From positions 62,001 to 126,000 of the forward strand of contig NZ_JAQSDZ010000008.1 of NCBI RefSeq assembly GCF_029946165.1: a DNA stretch of 64,000 nt, written 5' to 3'. Shown here one piece after another: positions 35,914 through 47,148 of this stretch. The notes below the pieces were generated by a model, which was not told where the DNA came from, ran no database searches, and saw nothing but the letters and a program-made list of their open reading frames with translations. This DNA comes from Methylotenera sp. (GTDB lineage Bacteria > Pseudomonadota > Gammaproteobacteria > Burkholderiales > Methylophilaceae). Position 1 is the first letter of the stretch. Each line of letters begins with the position of its first letter. A program made the position numbers and the translations under genes.

Positions 35914-36435
35914 ATGAACAAGAAATTAGTAGCAGTCGCTTTAGCATCTGCCTTTGTAAGCACTTTTGCTTACGCTGGCGGAAATGGTTTTACTGGAAAA
36001 ATGGAAACTTGTATGAAGGCTGCATTAGCTAAGCATCCAGGTGAAGTACAAACGCTGGAAGCTGAAATCAGCGGTGGTAAAGCTCAGTATGAGTTTGACA
36101 TTAAGGGTAATGATGGTAAAGAGTGGGAAGTTGAATGTCTAGCCAAGTCAGGCAAAATCATTGAAGAAGAGCAGGAAGTTGCGAATGCTGATGATCCTTT
36201 ATTTAAGGCTAAAGCTAAAATCACTCAAGATGAAGCTAAAAAGATTGCGCTTGCTAAATTTCCAGGTGAAGTCGTAGAAAGCGAGTTTTCTATTGAGTCT
36301 GATGGCAATCCTTCTTATGAATTTGACATTAAAACCAAAGATGGCAAAGAAATGGAAGTTGAAGTTGATGCGGTGACGGGTAAATTGGCTGAAGAGGCTG
36401 AAGAAGAAATCTACCAGATTGGTGTAGAGAAATAA
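35914..36435 (+). CDS. Double-PepSY periplasmic protein (Lanpepsy-like)
   Basis: 173 residues. The signal peptide is cut after AYA (residue 21). Two PepSY repeats follow (about 28-87 and 102-165) with the parallel motifs AKHPGEVQTLEAEISGG/AKFPGEVVESEFSIESDG and YEFDIKGNDGKEWEVE/YEFDIKTKDGKEMEVE. The mature protein is strongly acidic, with a Glu-rich end. Cysteines are C33 and C75, both in the first repeat. Size, signal peptide and two PepSY domains match Lanpepsy, a lanthanide-binding periplasmic protein of Methylobacillus flagellatus. Metal binding here is inferred from that. It is the only plus-strand gene of the cargo, has a strong AAAGGAG site and ends at its own terminator. Confidence 0.85.
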   Translation: MNKKLVAVALASAFVSTFAYAGGNGFTGKMETCMKAALAKHPGEVQTLEAEISGGKAQYEFDIKGNDGKEWEVECLAKSGKIIEEEQEVANADDPLFKAKAKITQDEAKKIALAKFPGEVVESEFSIESDGNPSYEFDIKTKDGKEMEVEVDAVTGKLAEEAEEEIYQIGVEK

Positions 36436-36455
36436 TCTTCCATTGCTGTAATACG

Positions 36456-36485
36456 AAAGGCACTCTTTGCAGAGTGCCTTTTTTA
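36456..36485 (+). terminator. Terminator after the PepSY gene
   Basis: Hairpin AAAGGCACTCT-TTGC-AGAGTGCCTTT (36456-36481) followed by TTTTA; a textbook intrinsic terminator about 20 bp past the stop. Confidence 0.92.
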
Positions 36486-36536
36486 TTGGGTTTATTCTTT
36501 TGAGTTAGACAAGATTAATTAACACAGCTACCTAAA

Positions 36537-37607
36537 TCAAGGGCGGTCTATACTCCCCATAGATTTTGGATAGGTCACGATACCCCAAGGCATATCTTTG
36601 TCAGGAATGCGCTTAGTAACTTCAAGCTTGTTAGCATCGATTACGACCACCTCACTTGATTTGCCACATGCCAGCATGATTTGCTGATCATCAGGTGTGA
36701 AGCTAAAATGCCAGCAACGATCTCCTGTAGGAATATCTTTAACTTTTTCGAAAGTCTTGGCATCAAATACTTGCAACGCTTTTTCTTTATTCGCGGCGAC
36801 AAATACACGCTTGCCTTCGCGATCAAATGAAACGCCGTAAGGTGATTTACCTGTGGAAACCTCTTTAATGACTTCAAATTTCTCATTAAGCACCAGCATT
36901 TTGTCTGACAATTCCAGTGTTACTACATACGTTTTACCATCAGGCGATACTTTAATACCACGAGGACGTTCACCATATTGTCCAACCAATACGCTCTTAA
37001 GAAGCTTGCCAGATTTTATATCGTGAATTGTGATGGAGTTATCTGATTCATTGGTTACAATTAATTTTTTGCTGTCTTTAGAAAACTCCACGCCTTCGGT
37101 TTCTGGTTTACCGATGATTTCCTTGATGACTTTACCTTTTTTAAGATCAACAATGGCAATACGGCCAGGAATTTTGTCGTCATCGTCATCCTCTTTATCA
37201 GCCTCTGAACCAGGCTTTGGCGGAGGCCCACCTTTAGAGCTAGGCTCATAAGTGATATAAGCACGATCACCTAACACACGAACGAATTCTGGATTTTTAC
37301 CAATAGCGATAAATTTTGGATTAGCTGCACCTGATGTATCTATTACTGAAATATTGCCATCATCCTTATTGGCGGTCACCAACCATTTTCCATTTGCTGT
37401 AATGCCAATTCCACGAGGACCTTTTGCGCCGACATTGACTCCATCTTTTGTTTCCATAGTCTCTAAATCAATGACAGTTACTCCACCATCCTGATTTGAT
37501 ACATAAGCAAGACCTTTAGTGCCTGCAATGGCGCAGGGAACTAACAGCATACCGATGACAAAAACTAATATTGGCTTTAATTTATGATGACTGCTTTGTT
37601 GCTTCAT
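36537..37607 (-). CDS. YVTN beta-propeller repeat protein, secreted
   Basis: 356 residues from the ATG at 37607, preceded by GGAG at nine bases; an in-frame start at 37661 is less likely. The signal peptide ends near CAIAG. About seven 40-residue blade repeats carry YVTN-type motifs (GLAYVSNQDGGVTVIDLETM, KKLIVTNESDNSITIHDI, KRVFVAANKEKALQVFDA). Between blades is a Pro/Gly and acidic insertion with five consecutive Asp residues (about 140-144, EDDDDDK), a possible metal site. Similar propellers sit near PQQ-dependent methanol dehydrogenase genes in methylotrophs, but I cannot assign a ligand. It is the gene nearest the R end of the transposon. Confidence 0.8.
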   Translation of the reverse strand: MKQQSSHHKLKPILVFVIGMLLVPCAIAGTKGLAYVSNQDGGVTVIDLETMETKDGVNVGAKGPRGIGITANGKWLVTANKDDGNISVIDTSGAANPKFIAIGKNPEFVRVLGDRAYITYEPSSKGGPPPKPGSEADKEDDDDDKIPGRIAIVDLKKGKVIKEIIGKPETEGVEFSKDSKKLIVTNESDNSITIHDIKSGKLLKSVLVGQYGERPRGIKVSPDGKTYVVTLELSDKMLVLNEKFEVIKEVSTGKSPYGVSFDREGKRVFVAANKEKALQVFDAKTFEKVKDIPTGDRCWHFSFTPDDQQIMLACGKSSEVVVIDANKLEVTKRIPDKDMPWGIVTYPKSMGSIDRP

Positions 37608-37840
37608 AGGGGAATCTCCAGAAAAATGCAGCACGGGCAAACCGCCCGCATTTCTACACATTAATGGCTTAATGACTATCTGGATATAGAAGAAAACTGT
37701 AATTAGCCTTAGGATTTAATCCCGTTCAATACATCACGAGGCTAATTCTTACAAAGAAAATTCTGAAAGGTGTGGATTCATAGATAATTACTTATGATAT
37801 TTCTAGCGACTTTAATTCTTAAAACTCACAAATGCACGAT

Positions 37841-37902
37841 ACAACTTTATTATTTACGTTCCAACTTTATTATTTAGGGTACAACTTTATTATTAGTTAA
37901 CA
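37841..37902 (-). repeat. Tn7R-type transposon end with three TnsB-like sites
   Basis: On the plus strand, acaactttattattt (37841-37855), ccaactttattattt (37861-37875) and acaactttattatt (37881-37894) repeat at an exact 20-bp period. Read from the outer end on the minus strand, the element starts TGTTAACT and reaches AATAAAGT at offset 12. As I recall it, Tn7 starts TGTGGGCG and has AATAAAGT at the same offset. Three same-orientation sites close to the tip are typical of a right end. Confidence 0.85.
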
Positions 37903-37926
37903 GCTCATATTGTCTTATCACCAGTA
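37903..37926 (-). other. attTn7 spacer downstream of glmS
   Basis: 24 bp separate the glmS stop codon (37929-37927) from the transposon tip. Canonical Tn7 inserts about 25 bp beyond glmS. The first five bases next to the element, gctca (37903-37907), are the predicted target-site duplication. Confidence 0.8.
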
Positions 37927-39756
37927 CTATTCAACCGTCACCGATTTTGCCAAGTTCCTAGGCTTATCCACATCAGTACCCTTTAGCAAGGCAGCATGAT
38001 ACGCCAATAGCTGGACTGGGATTGTATGCAAAATAGGGGAGAGTACGCCTACATGGCGTGGCGTGCGAATGACATGAACGCCTTCAGATTCGGTGAAGTG
38101 GCTGTCAGAGTCTGCAAATACAAATAGCTCACCGCCGCGCGCTCTTACCTCTTGCATATTAGATTTTACTTTTTCTAGCAAGGCATCATTTGGCGCAATC
38201 ACTACCACTGGCATATCGCTATCTACTAGCGCTAGTGGGCCGTGTTTAAGTTCACCTGCTGGGTATGCCTCTGCGTGGATATAAGAGATCTCTTTAAGCT
38301 TTAATGCGCCTTCTAGTGCTATTGGATAGTGTATGCCACGACCTAAAAATAAAGCATGTTGCTTATTGCCAAAGCATTTCGCCCATTCGCGAATTTGTGG
38401 TTCTAAATTTAATGCATGTTGCACGCTACCAGCTAATTGTCTTAATGCGGTTAAGTGCGCTTGCTCCTCATCAATACTCAATAGGCCACGTTGCTTAGCT
38501 AAAGTGGCCGCCAAAGTGAAGAGGGCGACTAACTGGGTAGTGAAAGCTTTAGTTGAAGCCACGCCAATTTCAGCTCCTGCGCGCGTGTAGAAAACCAATT
38601 GTGAGGCACGTGGAATGGTGCTCTCTTGCACGTTACAAATTGCTAAAGTCAAATTCTGACCTAATGCTTTGGCATGTTTCAGTGCTTCCATTGTGTCTAA
38701 GGTTTCACCAGATTGGGAAATCGTGACGATTAATTGCTTAACGTTGGGCACAGACACTCGGTAACGATATTCACTGGCAATTTCTACATTGGTAGGTATT
38801 TTTGCAATGCTTTCTAGCCAGTATTTAGCTGTCAGTGCAGCGTAATAGCTTGTTCCTGCGGCAAGTATCAAAATACTATCAACTTGCTTAAACACTTCAT
38901 TGGCATTTTCGCCGAACAGCGCAGGGGAGAATTGGTTATCGTCAATCAGCGCTTCAATGGTATCTGTCAGCGCTTTAGGTTGTTCATGTATTTCTTTTTG
39001 CATGAAATGCGCATAGGGCCCAAGTTCCATGCTGGCGAGTGATACGTCACTCATATGAATTATACGTTCTACAATATTGCCGTCGCGCCCAAATATAGTA
39101 ACGCCTTCACGGCGCACATCGGCCACATCTCCATCTTCAAGATAGATGACTTTGCGGGTCACGGATAGCACCGCTGAAACATCAGAAGCAATGAAGTTTT
39201 CACCTTCACCTAAGCCTATCAATAACGGGCAACCCAAACGCGCAGTTATCATGTGTTCAGGCTCTTTCACTGAAATCACGCTGATAGCGAAAGCGCCAGT
39301 CAGTTCAGTCACAGCCCTCTGTGTAGCAGCTAATAGCGGTAAATCTTGATGATAATAGTGAATTAAATGCGCAATCACTTCAGTATCGGTTTGTGACGTA
39401 AATTCATAACCAAGTGCTTTTAAACGTGTACGCTGCTCATCGTGATTTTCAATAATGCCGTTATGCACTACAGCAATTTCATCTTTTGACACATGTGGAT
39501 GCGCATTGCTTTCAGTCACGCCGCCGTGTGTTGCCCAGCGCGTATGGCCAATGCCGACTTGGCCACTCAAGTTAATTTCCAAGGCTTTTTCTGTCATAGC
39601 CGCAACTCGGCCTACTGCGCGCACGCGCTCAATGTTACCGCCACTTAACACAGCCACACCAGCAGAGTCGTATCCACGGTATTCCAAGCGGCTTAAGCCT
39701 TCTATAAGAGTGGATACTACATTTCTACTAGCTACTGCGCCTACAATTCCGCACAT
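37927..39756 (-). CDS. glmS: Glutamine--fructose-6-phosphate aminotransferase
   Basis: 609 residues, the standard length. After Met the nucleophile Cys2 starts the class II glutaminase domain ([14 protein letters not shown]). Two SIS sugar-isomerase domains follow ([35 protein letters not shown]), ending [13 protein letters not shown]. It makes glucosamine-6-phosphate for peptidoglycan and LPS. It lies 28 bp after glmU in the same direction. Its 3' end is the TnsD recognition site in other bacteria and is intact here despite the adjoining insertion. Confidence 0.98.
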   Translation of the reverse strand: MCGIVGAVASRNVVSTLIEGLSRLEYRGYDSAGVAVLSGGNIERVRAVGRVAAMTEKALEINLSGQVGIGHTRWATHGGVTESNAHPHVSKDEIAVVHNGIIENHDEQRTRLKALGYEFTSQTDTEVIAHLIHYYHQDLPLLAATQRAVTELTGAFAISVISVKEPEHMITARLGCPLLIGLGEGENFIASDVSAVLSVTRKVIYLEDGDVADVRREGVTIFGRDGNIVERIIHMSDVSLASMELGPYAHFMQKEIHEQPKALTDTIEALIDDNQFSPALFGENANEVFKQVDSILILAAGTSYYAALTAKYWLESIAKIPTNVEIASEYRYRVSVPNVKQLIVTISQSGETLDTMEALKHAKALGQNLTLAICNVQESTIPRASQLVFYTRAGAEIGVASTKAFTTQLVALFTLAATLAKQRGLLSIDEEQAHLTALRQLAGSVQHALNLEPQIREWAKCFGNKQHALFLGRGIHYPIALEGALKLKEISYIHAEAYPAGELKHGPLALVDSDMPVVVIAPNDALLEKVKSNMQEVRARGGELFVFADSDSHFTESEGVHVIRTPRHVGVLSPILHTIPVQLLAYHAALLKGTDVDKPRNLAKSVTVE

Positions 39757-39784
39757 AAATGTACTTTCATTAATTTATTTAGTC

Positions 39785-41155
39785 TTACTTTTTAATTTTT
39801 ACTGGTCGTTTCCAACCTACTATGGTTTTCTGATCTTTTGCTCGACAGAAGGTTAAAGCTTCCGCTGGTGCGTCTTTGGTAATGGTTGAACCTGCCGCAA
39901 TAGTCGCATTTTTACCTATGGTGATTGGTGCAACCAACTGTGAGTCTGAGCCTATGAATGCGCCATCTTCAATCACCGTTCTAAATTTATTCGCACCATC
40001 GTAATTACAAGTTATCGTTCCAGCACCAATATTCACCTGTTTGCCCACGGTGGTATCACCCACATAACTTAAATGATTAATCTTGCTGCCTATATCAACC
40101 TGTGAGTTTTTAAGCTCTACAAAGTTACCAATATGTGTGTCTGCGGCCAATGTAGTGCCTGGACGCAATCGTGCAAAGGGTCCAATGCGGCTATTTTCAC
40201 CAATCTCGGTTTCATCTATATGAGTAAAAGGCGCAATTTGCACGCCAGTTTTGATGATGGCATTTTTAATGACACAATTTGCTGAAATTTTTACGTTATC
40301 ACCTAAAGTGACATTACCTTCAAATACGCAGTTAACATCAATCTCGACATCTTGACCACAGCTGAGTAAACCGCGCACATCAAGTCGGGCAGGGTCTTTT
40401 AACGTAACACCTTGCAGCAGTAATTTTTGCGCAATGCGTGTTTGATATACTCGCTCTATAGCACTTAAATCTGTTTTAGAATTAATACCTGTCACTGACC
40501 ATTCATCATCTGTAATTTCCGCAACAACTTCTACGCCTTGTTGCACAGCTAACGCCACAATATCAGTCAGATAATATTCGCCTTGTGCATTGTTATTGGT
40601 CAATTCGGATAACCATTTGGTTAAATGCACATTAGGCATTGCCATAATGCCAGTATTGACTTCAACGATATCTCGCTGCGCTTCAGTAGCATCTTTATGC
40701 TCGATAATCGCCATTACATTTTGATTCTCTGCGCGAACAATGCGCCCATAACCAGTAGGGTCTACCTTATTAAAAGATAGAATCGCTAGCTTATTATTGG
40801 CTTGTTCAATTAACACCTTACAGGCCGTCACATCAACTAGGGGTACATCTCCTAACATGACTAACGACTGTGCATCAACGTCTAAGAAGGGTAGGGCTTG
40901 TTGCACAGCATGACCTGTACCAAGTTGTTCTGCTTGGTTTACCCAAGTAATTTCTTCATGTAAAAATGACTCACGAACAACTTCACCGCCATAGCCATAC
41001 ACCACAATGATTTTGCTTGGATTCAACGTTTTTGCACAGTCAATCACGTGCGCCAATATCGATTGACCGCCAATTTTATGCAGAACTTTAGGTGTATTAG
41101 AATGCATGCGAGTACCTTTACCCGCTGCAAGAATAATGATATTGAGTGGCTTCAT
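39785..41155 (-). CDS. glmU: Bifunctional GlmU (N-acetyltransferase / uridylyltransferase)
   Basis: 456 residues. The N-terminal nucleotidyltransferase has LAAGKGTRMHSNTPKVLHKIGG. The C-terminal left-handed beta-helix acetyltransferase is made of hexapeptide repeats (IGPFARLRPGT, VNIGAGTITCNYDGANKFRT). It converts glucosamine-1-phosphate to UDP-GlcNAc, two steps after GlmS in the same pathway. It is separated from atpC by a terminator at 41199-41224, so it likely has its own promoter or relies on read-through. Confidence 0.98.
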   Translation of the reverse strand: MKPLNIIILAAGKGTRMHSNTPKVLHKIGGQSILAHVIDCAKTLNPSKIIVVYGYGGEVVRESFLHEEITWVNQAEQLGTGHAVQQALPFLDVDAQSLVMLGDVPLVDVTACKVLIEQANNKLAILSFNKVDPTGYGRIVRAENQNVMAIIEHKDATEAQRDIVEVNTGIMAMPNVHLTKWLSELTNNNAQGEYYLTDIVALAVQQGVEVVAEITDDEWSVTGINSKTDLSAIERVYQTRIAQKLLLQGVTLKDPARLDVRGLLSCGQDVEIDVNCVFEGNVTLGDNVKISANCVIKNAIIKTGVQIAPFTHIDETEIGENSRIGPFARLRPGTTLAADTHIGNFVELKNSQVDIGSKINHLSYVGDTTVGKQVNIGAGTITCNYDGANKFRTVIEDGAFIGSDSQLVAPITIGKNATIAAGSTITKDAPAEALTFCRAKDQKTIVGWKRPVKIKK

Positions 41156-41198
41156 AACTCTAAAAATATTGTGACTTTCGCATGGCTAAAGTATAACA

Positions 41199-41224
41199 AA
41201 AAAGGCAGCCTAAGCTGCCTTTTT
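41199..41224 (-). terminator. Terminator at the end of the atp operon
   Basis: Hairpin AAAAGGCAGC-CTAA-GCTGCCTTTT between atpC and glmU, with T runs readable on both strands. Confidence 0.88.
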
Positions 41225-41278
41225 GCTGGTGCTAACTTACTTGTGTTAAGTTATATAGCACCGAATTGATTTTTGCAA

Positions 41279-41704
41279 TTAGTGCTTAACTTTACGTAGT
41301 CGTTCGATTGCTTGAATTTGCGCAATTGCCTCAGACAATTCAGCCTGTGCTTTCGCATAATCCATATCAGAAGTACGATTTTTCATCGCTTCTTCAGCTG
41401 CCGCTTTTGCAGCAACTGCTTTAGCTTCGTCTAAATCGTGACCACGCACTGCGGTGTCTGCCAACACAGTAATTAAACCTGGTTGCACTTCTAACAAACC
41501 GCCAGAGATAAAAATCAAAGTTTCTTCAGCAGAATCAGATAGCTTGATACGCAATGCACCTGGTTTGATTGTAGTGACCATAGGTGCGTGATGTGGATAG
41601 ATACCCACTTCACCAGCACTGGCTGGCACTACAATAAACTCGGCTTCACCGGCAAAAATGCTGGCTTCTGCACTTACTACATCGATATGAACAGTATTTG
41701 CCAT
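41279..41704 (-). CDS. atpC: ATP synthase epsilon subunit
   Basis: 141 residues: N-terminal beta-sandwich (HIDVVSAEASIFAGEAEFIVVPASAGEVGI) and C-terminal helical hairpin (AIAQIQAIERLRKVKH). Part of the F1 central stalk, and regulates rotation. Last gene of the atp operon, about 40 bp after atpD. Confidence 0.97.
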   Translation of the reverse strand: MANTVHIDVVSAEASIFAGEAEFIVVPASAGEVGIYPHHAPMVTTIKPGALRIKLSDSAEETLIFISGGLLEVQPGLITVLADTAVRGHDLDEAKAVAAKAAAEEAMKNRTSDMDYAKAQAELSEAIAQIQAIERLRKVKH

Positions 41705-41746
41705 ATGTTTTCTCTATACTTTTATTAAAGTTTACTAAGTTTTAGC

Positions 41747-43189
<1,443 letters not shown>

Positions 43190-43241
43190 TTATATCCTAT
43201 TCAAGCTAATCTGTTGAATTGTAATTTAATTCTTAAAAATA

Positions 43242-44108
43242 CTATGATACCGCTGCCGCGCCGCCGACGATTTCTGAAATCTCTTTGGTAATAGCGGCTT
43301 GACGTGCTTTGTTGTAAACCAGTTTCAAATCACCAATGACTTCTTTCGCATTGTCAGATGCTGATTTCATCGCCACCATACGTGATGATTGTTCAGAAGC
43401 CATATTTTCTGCCACAGCGTTAAAGACTATTGATTCAACGTAACGTGTCATCAATTGGTCAACCACTGATTTAGGGTCTGGTTCATAAATATAATCCCAC
43501 GAGCCTTTTGGGCTGCCTAAGCGGTCACCACTTAATGGTAATAACTGCTCCATCACAGGTTCTTGCTTCATGGTATTAATAAATTTGGTGTAACTAATAT
43601 AAAGCTGATCAATTTCACCAGCTTCATACATATCCAGCATCACTTTGATGGTACCAATTAGAGTATCTAAATGTGGTACGTCACCTAAACCAACAATGTG
43701 AGACTTAACATTAGCACCAACACGGTTCATAAAGCTGAAACCTTTGTTACCAATTGCACTAACCGCGATTGCTTTACCTTCAGATTCCCAATTTTTCATT
43801 TGGTTAACTGATAAACGCAACATATTGGTGTTTAAACCGCCACATAGGCCTTTATCTGAGCTAACCACAATCAAACCAACGTTTTTCACAACGTCACGTT
43901 TGATTAAATAGGGGTGTTTATACTCTGGGTTTGCAAATGAAAGATGCGCAGCAACGTTACGAATTTTCTCAGCATACGGACGGCTAGCACGCATTCTATC
44001 TTGCGCTTTACGCATTTTAGAAGCGGCAACCATTTCCATCGCTTTTGTGATCTTGCGTGTATTTTCAACACTCTTGATCTTGGTTCTAATCTCTTTACTA
44101 CCAGCCAT
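43242..44108 (-). CDS. atpG: ATP synthase gamma subunit
   Basis: 288 residues. Starts [36 protein letters not shown] and ends with the paired rotor helix ([25 protein letters not shown]), the classic gamma signature. Central rotor shaft. About 30 bp after atpA. Confidence 0.98.
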   Translation of the reverse strand: MAGSKEIRTKIKSVENTRKITKAMEMVAASKMRKAQDRMRASRPYAEKIRNVAAHLSFANPEYKHPYLIKRDVVKNVGLIVVSSDKGLCGGLNTNMLRLSVNQMKNWESEGKAIAVSAIGNKGFSFMNRVGANVKSHIVGLGDVPHLDTLIGTIKVMLDMYEAGEIDQLYISYTKFINTMKQEPVMEQLLPLSGDRLGSPKGSWDYIYEPDPKSVVDQLMTRYVESIVFNAVAENMASEQSSRMVAMKSASDNAKEVIGDLKLVYNKARQAAITKEISEIVGGAAAVS

Positions 44109-44139
44109 TTTTAATCCTAAAAGTGATTAGTAAGCGCTA

Positions 44140-45681
44140 TTAATATGCGTTAGTAGCTTTGAAGTCTACAATTGCGGCTTCAACAGCTTTTTCGTTATCA
44201 CCAGCTAAATCTTTGCTAGATTCAATGCCTTCCATCAATTTAGCGTATTTAGAGCCCATGAAACCATGTAATGCAGTTTCAAAAGCTAACACTTTATTAG
44301 TTGGAACATCATCAAAGTAACCTTTGTTAGCTGCTAACAAAGTAATTGCCATTTTAGAAACACTTAATGGAGCATATTGTGCTTGTTTCATCAACTCAGT
44401 AAACATACGACCGCGGTCTAGTTGTTTACGTGTTGCTTCATCCAGATCAGAAGCGAACTGCGCGAACGCAGCCAATTCACGATATTGCGCTAGCGCCAAA
44501 CGTACACCGCCACCCAATTTCTTGATAACTTTAGTTTGAGCAGCACCACCTACGCGAGACACTGAAATACCAGCGTTAATTGCAGGACGAATACCAGCAT
44601 TGAACAAGTCAGTTTCTAAGAAGATTTGACCATCGGTAATAGAAATAACGTTAGTTGGAACGAATGCAGAAACGTCACCAGCCGCAGTTTCAATCACTGG
44701 CAATGCAGTCAATGAACCCGTTTTGCCTTTAACAGCACCGTTTGTGAATTTTTCAACATAATCTTCGTTAACACGAGCAGCACGCTCTAATAAACGTGAG
44801 TGAATGTAGAACACGTCACCTGGGTAAGCTTCACGGCCTGGTGGACGACGTAATAGCAATGAAATTTGACGGTAAGCAATCGCTTGTTTTGTCAAATCAT
44901 CGTATACGATCAATGCATCTTCACCACGGTCGCGGAAGTATTCGCCCATAGTACAACCAGCATATGGTGCTAAGAATTGTAATGCAGCTGAGTCAGAAGC
45001 AGTCGCAGCAACAACAATGGTGTAAGCCATCGCGCCGTTTTCTTCTAATTTACGAACCACGTTAGCTACTGTAGAAGCCTTTTGGCCAATCGCAACGTAG
45101 ATACAGGTCATGTTTTGACCTTTTTGATTGATAATCGCATCAATCGCAACCGCAGTTTTACCTGTTTGACGGTCACCAATAATCAATTCACGTTGACCAC
45201 GGCCAACTGGAACCATAGAGTCAACTGATTTCAAACCTGTTTGCACAGGTTGTGAAACTGATTTACGGGCAATTACGCCTGGCGCAACTTTTTCAATTTT
45301 ATCAGTCATTTTTGCATTAACTGGGCCTTTACCATCAATTGGCTGACCTAATGCATTCACAACACGACCGATTAATTCTGGACCAACTGGCACTTCTAAA
45401 ATACGACCTGTACATTTACAGATGTCGCCTTCAGTAATGTGTTCGTAGTCACCTAGAACAACTGCTCCGACTGAATCACGCTCTAAGTTAAGCGCCAAAC
45501 CGAATGTGTTGCCTGGGAACTCGATCATCTCGCCGGCCATCACGTTTGAAAGACCGTGAATACGAACAATACCGTCGGTTACTGAAATTACTGTACCTTG
45601 AGTACGCGCTTCAGCTGAGGTAGAAAAATTTTCTAATCTGCTTTTAATCAGTTCACTGATTTCTGATGTAGATAACTGCAT
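44140..45681 (-). CDS. atpA: ATP synthase alpha subunit
   Basis: 513 residues, standard length. Nucleotide-binding motif GDRQTGKTA and the visible alpha signature [22 protein letters not shown]. Non-catalytic F1 subunit. Confidence 0.98.
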   Translation of the reverse strand: MQLSTSEISELIKSRLENFSTSAEARTQGTVISVTDGIVRIHGLSNVMAGEMIEFPGNTFGLALNLERDSVGAVVLGDYEHITEGDICKCTGRILEVPVGPELIGRVVNALGQPIDGKGPVNAKMTDKIEKVAPGVIARKSVSQPVQTGLKSVDSMVPVGRGQRELIIGDRQTGKTAVAIDAIINQKGQNMTCIYVAIGQKASTVANVVRKLEENGAMAYTIVVAATASDSAALQFLAPYAGCTMGEYFRDRGEDALIVYDDLTKQAIAYRQISLLLRRPPGREAYPGDVFYIHSRLLERAARVNEDYVEKFTNGAVKGKTGSLTALPVIETAAGDVSAFVPTNVISITDGQIFLETDLFNAGIRPAINAGISVSRVGGAAQTKVIKKLGGGVRLALAQYRELAAFAQFASDLDEATRKQLDRGRMFTELMKQAQYAPLSVSKMAITLLAANKGYFDDVPTNKVLAFETALHGFMGSKYAKLMEGIESSKDLAGDNEKAVEAAIVDFKATNAY

Positions 45682-45729
45682 TTTGACTCCTAATAATTTT
45701 CTTTGCCTAAACTATTCTTAGCTATAGGC

Positions 45730-46266
45730 CTAAGCTGAAAGCGTGTATGCTAAATTTTGTAACTGACCTTTGACGGATGCGTCTATCACGGTATCGCCAA
45801 CAATAATTTTAATGCCGCCAATCAATTCTGTATCTACAGAAACATTAGCTTCGATCTTTTTACCGAACTTAGCCTCTAAACGTTTTACTAAATCTTTGAC
45901 TTCTGCAGCACTAGGCTTAGCAGCGGCAATAATTTGCGCATCCAAAGTACCTTCGTCTAACGCTTTAAGCTCTTCAAATGCTTCAGTAATCGCAGGCAAA
46001 ATAGACATACGTCCGTACTCAACCAGCACTTTAATCAAGTTTTGACCTTGTTCGTTTAGCTTATCGCCACACACTTTTAGAAAAGTGTCTTGCAATTCGC
46101 TACTGACTACTTTTGGATCTTGAATGTAAGCTTGCATCTGCGCATCGCTAGCGACTGCAGAAGCGAAATCTAACATTTCAGACCATTTAGCCAACGACTT
46201 TTGTTCGCGACCTAATTTATAAGCAGCAACTGCGTAAGGCCTTGCGATGGTTGATATTTCAGCCAT
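45730..46266 (-). CDS. atpH: ATP synthase delta subunit
   Basis: 178 residues of the OSCP/delta family (IARPYAVAAYKLGREQ at the N terminus; IKIIVGDTVIDASVKGQLQNL near the C terminus). Links F1 to the peripheral stalk b subunits. Nine bases after atpF. Confidence 0.97.
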   Translation of the reverse strand: MAEISTIARPYAVAAYKLGREQKSLAKWSEMLDFASAVASDAQMQAYIQDPKVVSSELQDTFLKVCGDKLNEQGQNLIKVLVEYGRMSILPAITEAFEELKALDEGTLDAQIIAAAKPSAAEVKDLVKRLEAKFGKKIEANVSVDTELIGGIKIIVGDTVIDASVKGQLQNLAYTLSA

Positions 46267-46275
46267 GTCTTATCC

Positions 46276-46746
46276 TTAAAGTTCTGCTGCTAATTTAGAT
46301 AAAATTTCACTGTGTGCTTTTGCGTCAATTTCTTTACGCAAGATTTTTTCAGCACCAGCAATCGCCAAGGCAGACACTTGTGAGCGCAAACCTTCTTTAG
46401 CACGGTTAATTTCTTGATCTATTTCCGCTTTTGCACCTGTAATTAAACGGTCACCTTCTGTAATTGCAGTGCCTTTGGCATCTTCGATAATTTGAGTAGC
46501 ACGCTTTTCAGCTTGACCAATAATTTCAGAAGCTTTTTGCTTAGCCTCATTTAAAGTTACTTCTGATTTCTTAGCAGCAACCTCTAGCGCATTCTTACCT
46601 TCATGCGCAGCCGCCAAACCATCAGCAATTTCTTTCTGACGTGTTTCAATCGCACGAAGTAAAGGAGGCCATACATATTTGACTGTAAACCAAATTAGAA
46701 TTGCAAAGGCAATAGCTTGTGCAACTAATGTTAAGTTAATATTCAT
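46276..46746 (-). CDS. atpF: ATP synthase b subunit
   Basis: 156 residues: N-terminal membrane helix (LVAQAIAFAILIWFTVKYVWPPLL) and a long charged coiled coil. Forms the peripheral stalk as a homodimer; only one b-type gene is in the operon. Confidence 0.97.
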   Translation of the reverse strand: MNINLTLVAQAIAFAILIWFTVKYVWPPLLRAIETRQKEIADGLAAAHEGKNALEVAAKKSEVTLNEAKQKASEIIGQAEKRATQIIEDAKGTAITEGDRLITGAKAEIDQEINRAKEGLRSQVSALAIAGAEKILRKEIDAKAHSEILSKLAAEL

Positions 46747-46808
46747 TTTGTTTCCAGATAATGGCTTTTAAATAAGCGGCATTTAAATGCCGCCAACTAA
46801 ATATAAAA

Positions 46809-47096
<288 letters not shown>

Positions 47097-47148
47097 TCAA
47101 GTGAAAATTATTACTAATTAATTAAAACAAATAAACTACCAAAAACTA

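Larger units (their letters stand above)
1..37902 (-). mobile_element. Tn7-like transposon at attTn7, far end outside the window
   Basis: The boundary on the glmS side is read directly. On the minus strand the element begins TGTTAACT at 37902 and continues into three spaced TnsB-type sites, and a full tnsABCDE set lies at 8000 to below 1 in the same orientation. In Tn7 the right end faces glmS and inserts about 25 bp beyond its stop codon; here the distance is 24 bp. Everything between 8.1 and 37.8 kb would be cargo. It is odd that tnsA is about 30 kb from the R end rather than beside it. The alternatives are two tandem elements, or cargo captured between R and tnsA. The left end must lie at lower coordinates than this window and should be flanked by a 5-bp duplication matching 37903-37907 (gctca). 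Confidence 0.72.

Noticed and set aside
39455-39856. 133-codon frame antisense to glmS and glmU
   Set aside because: Lies opposite two well-conserved genes and has no family character.
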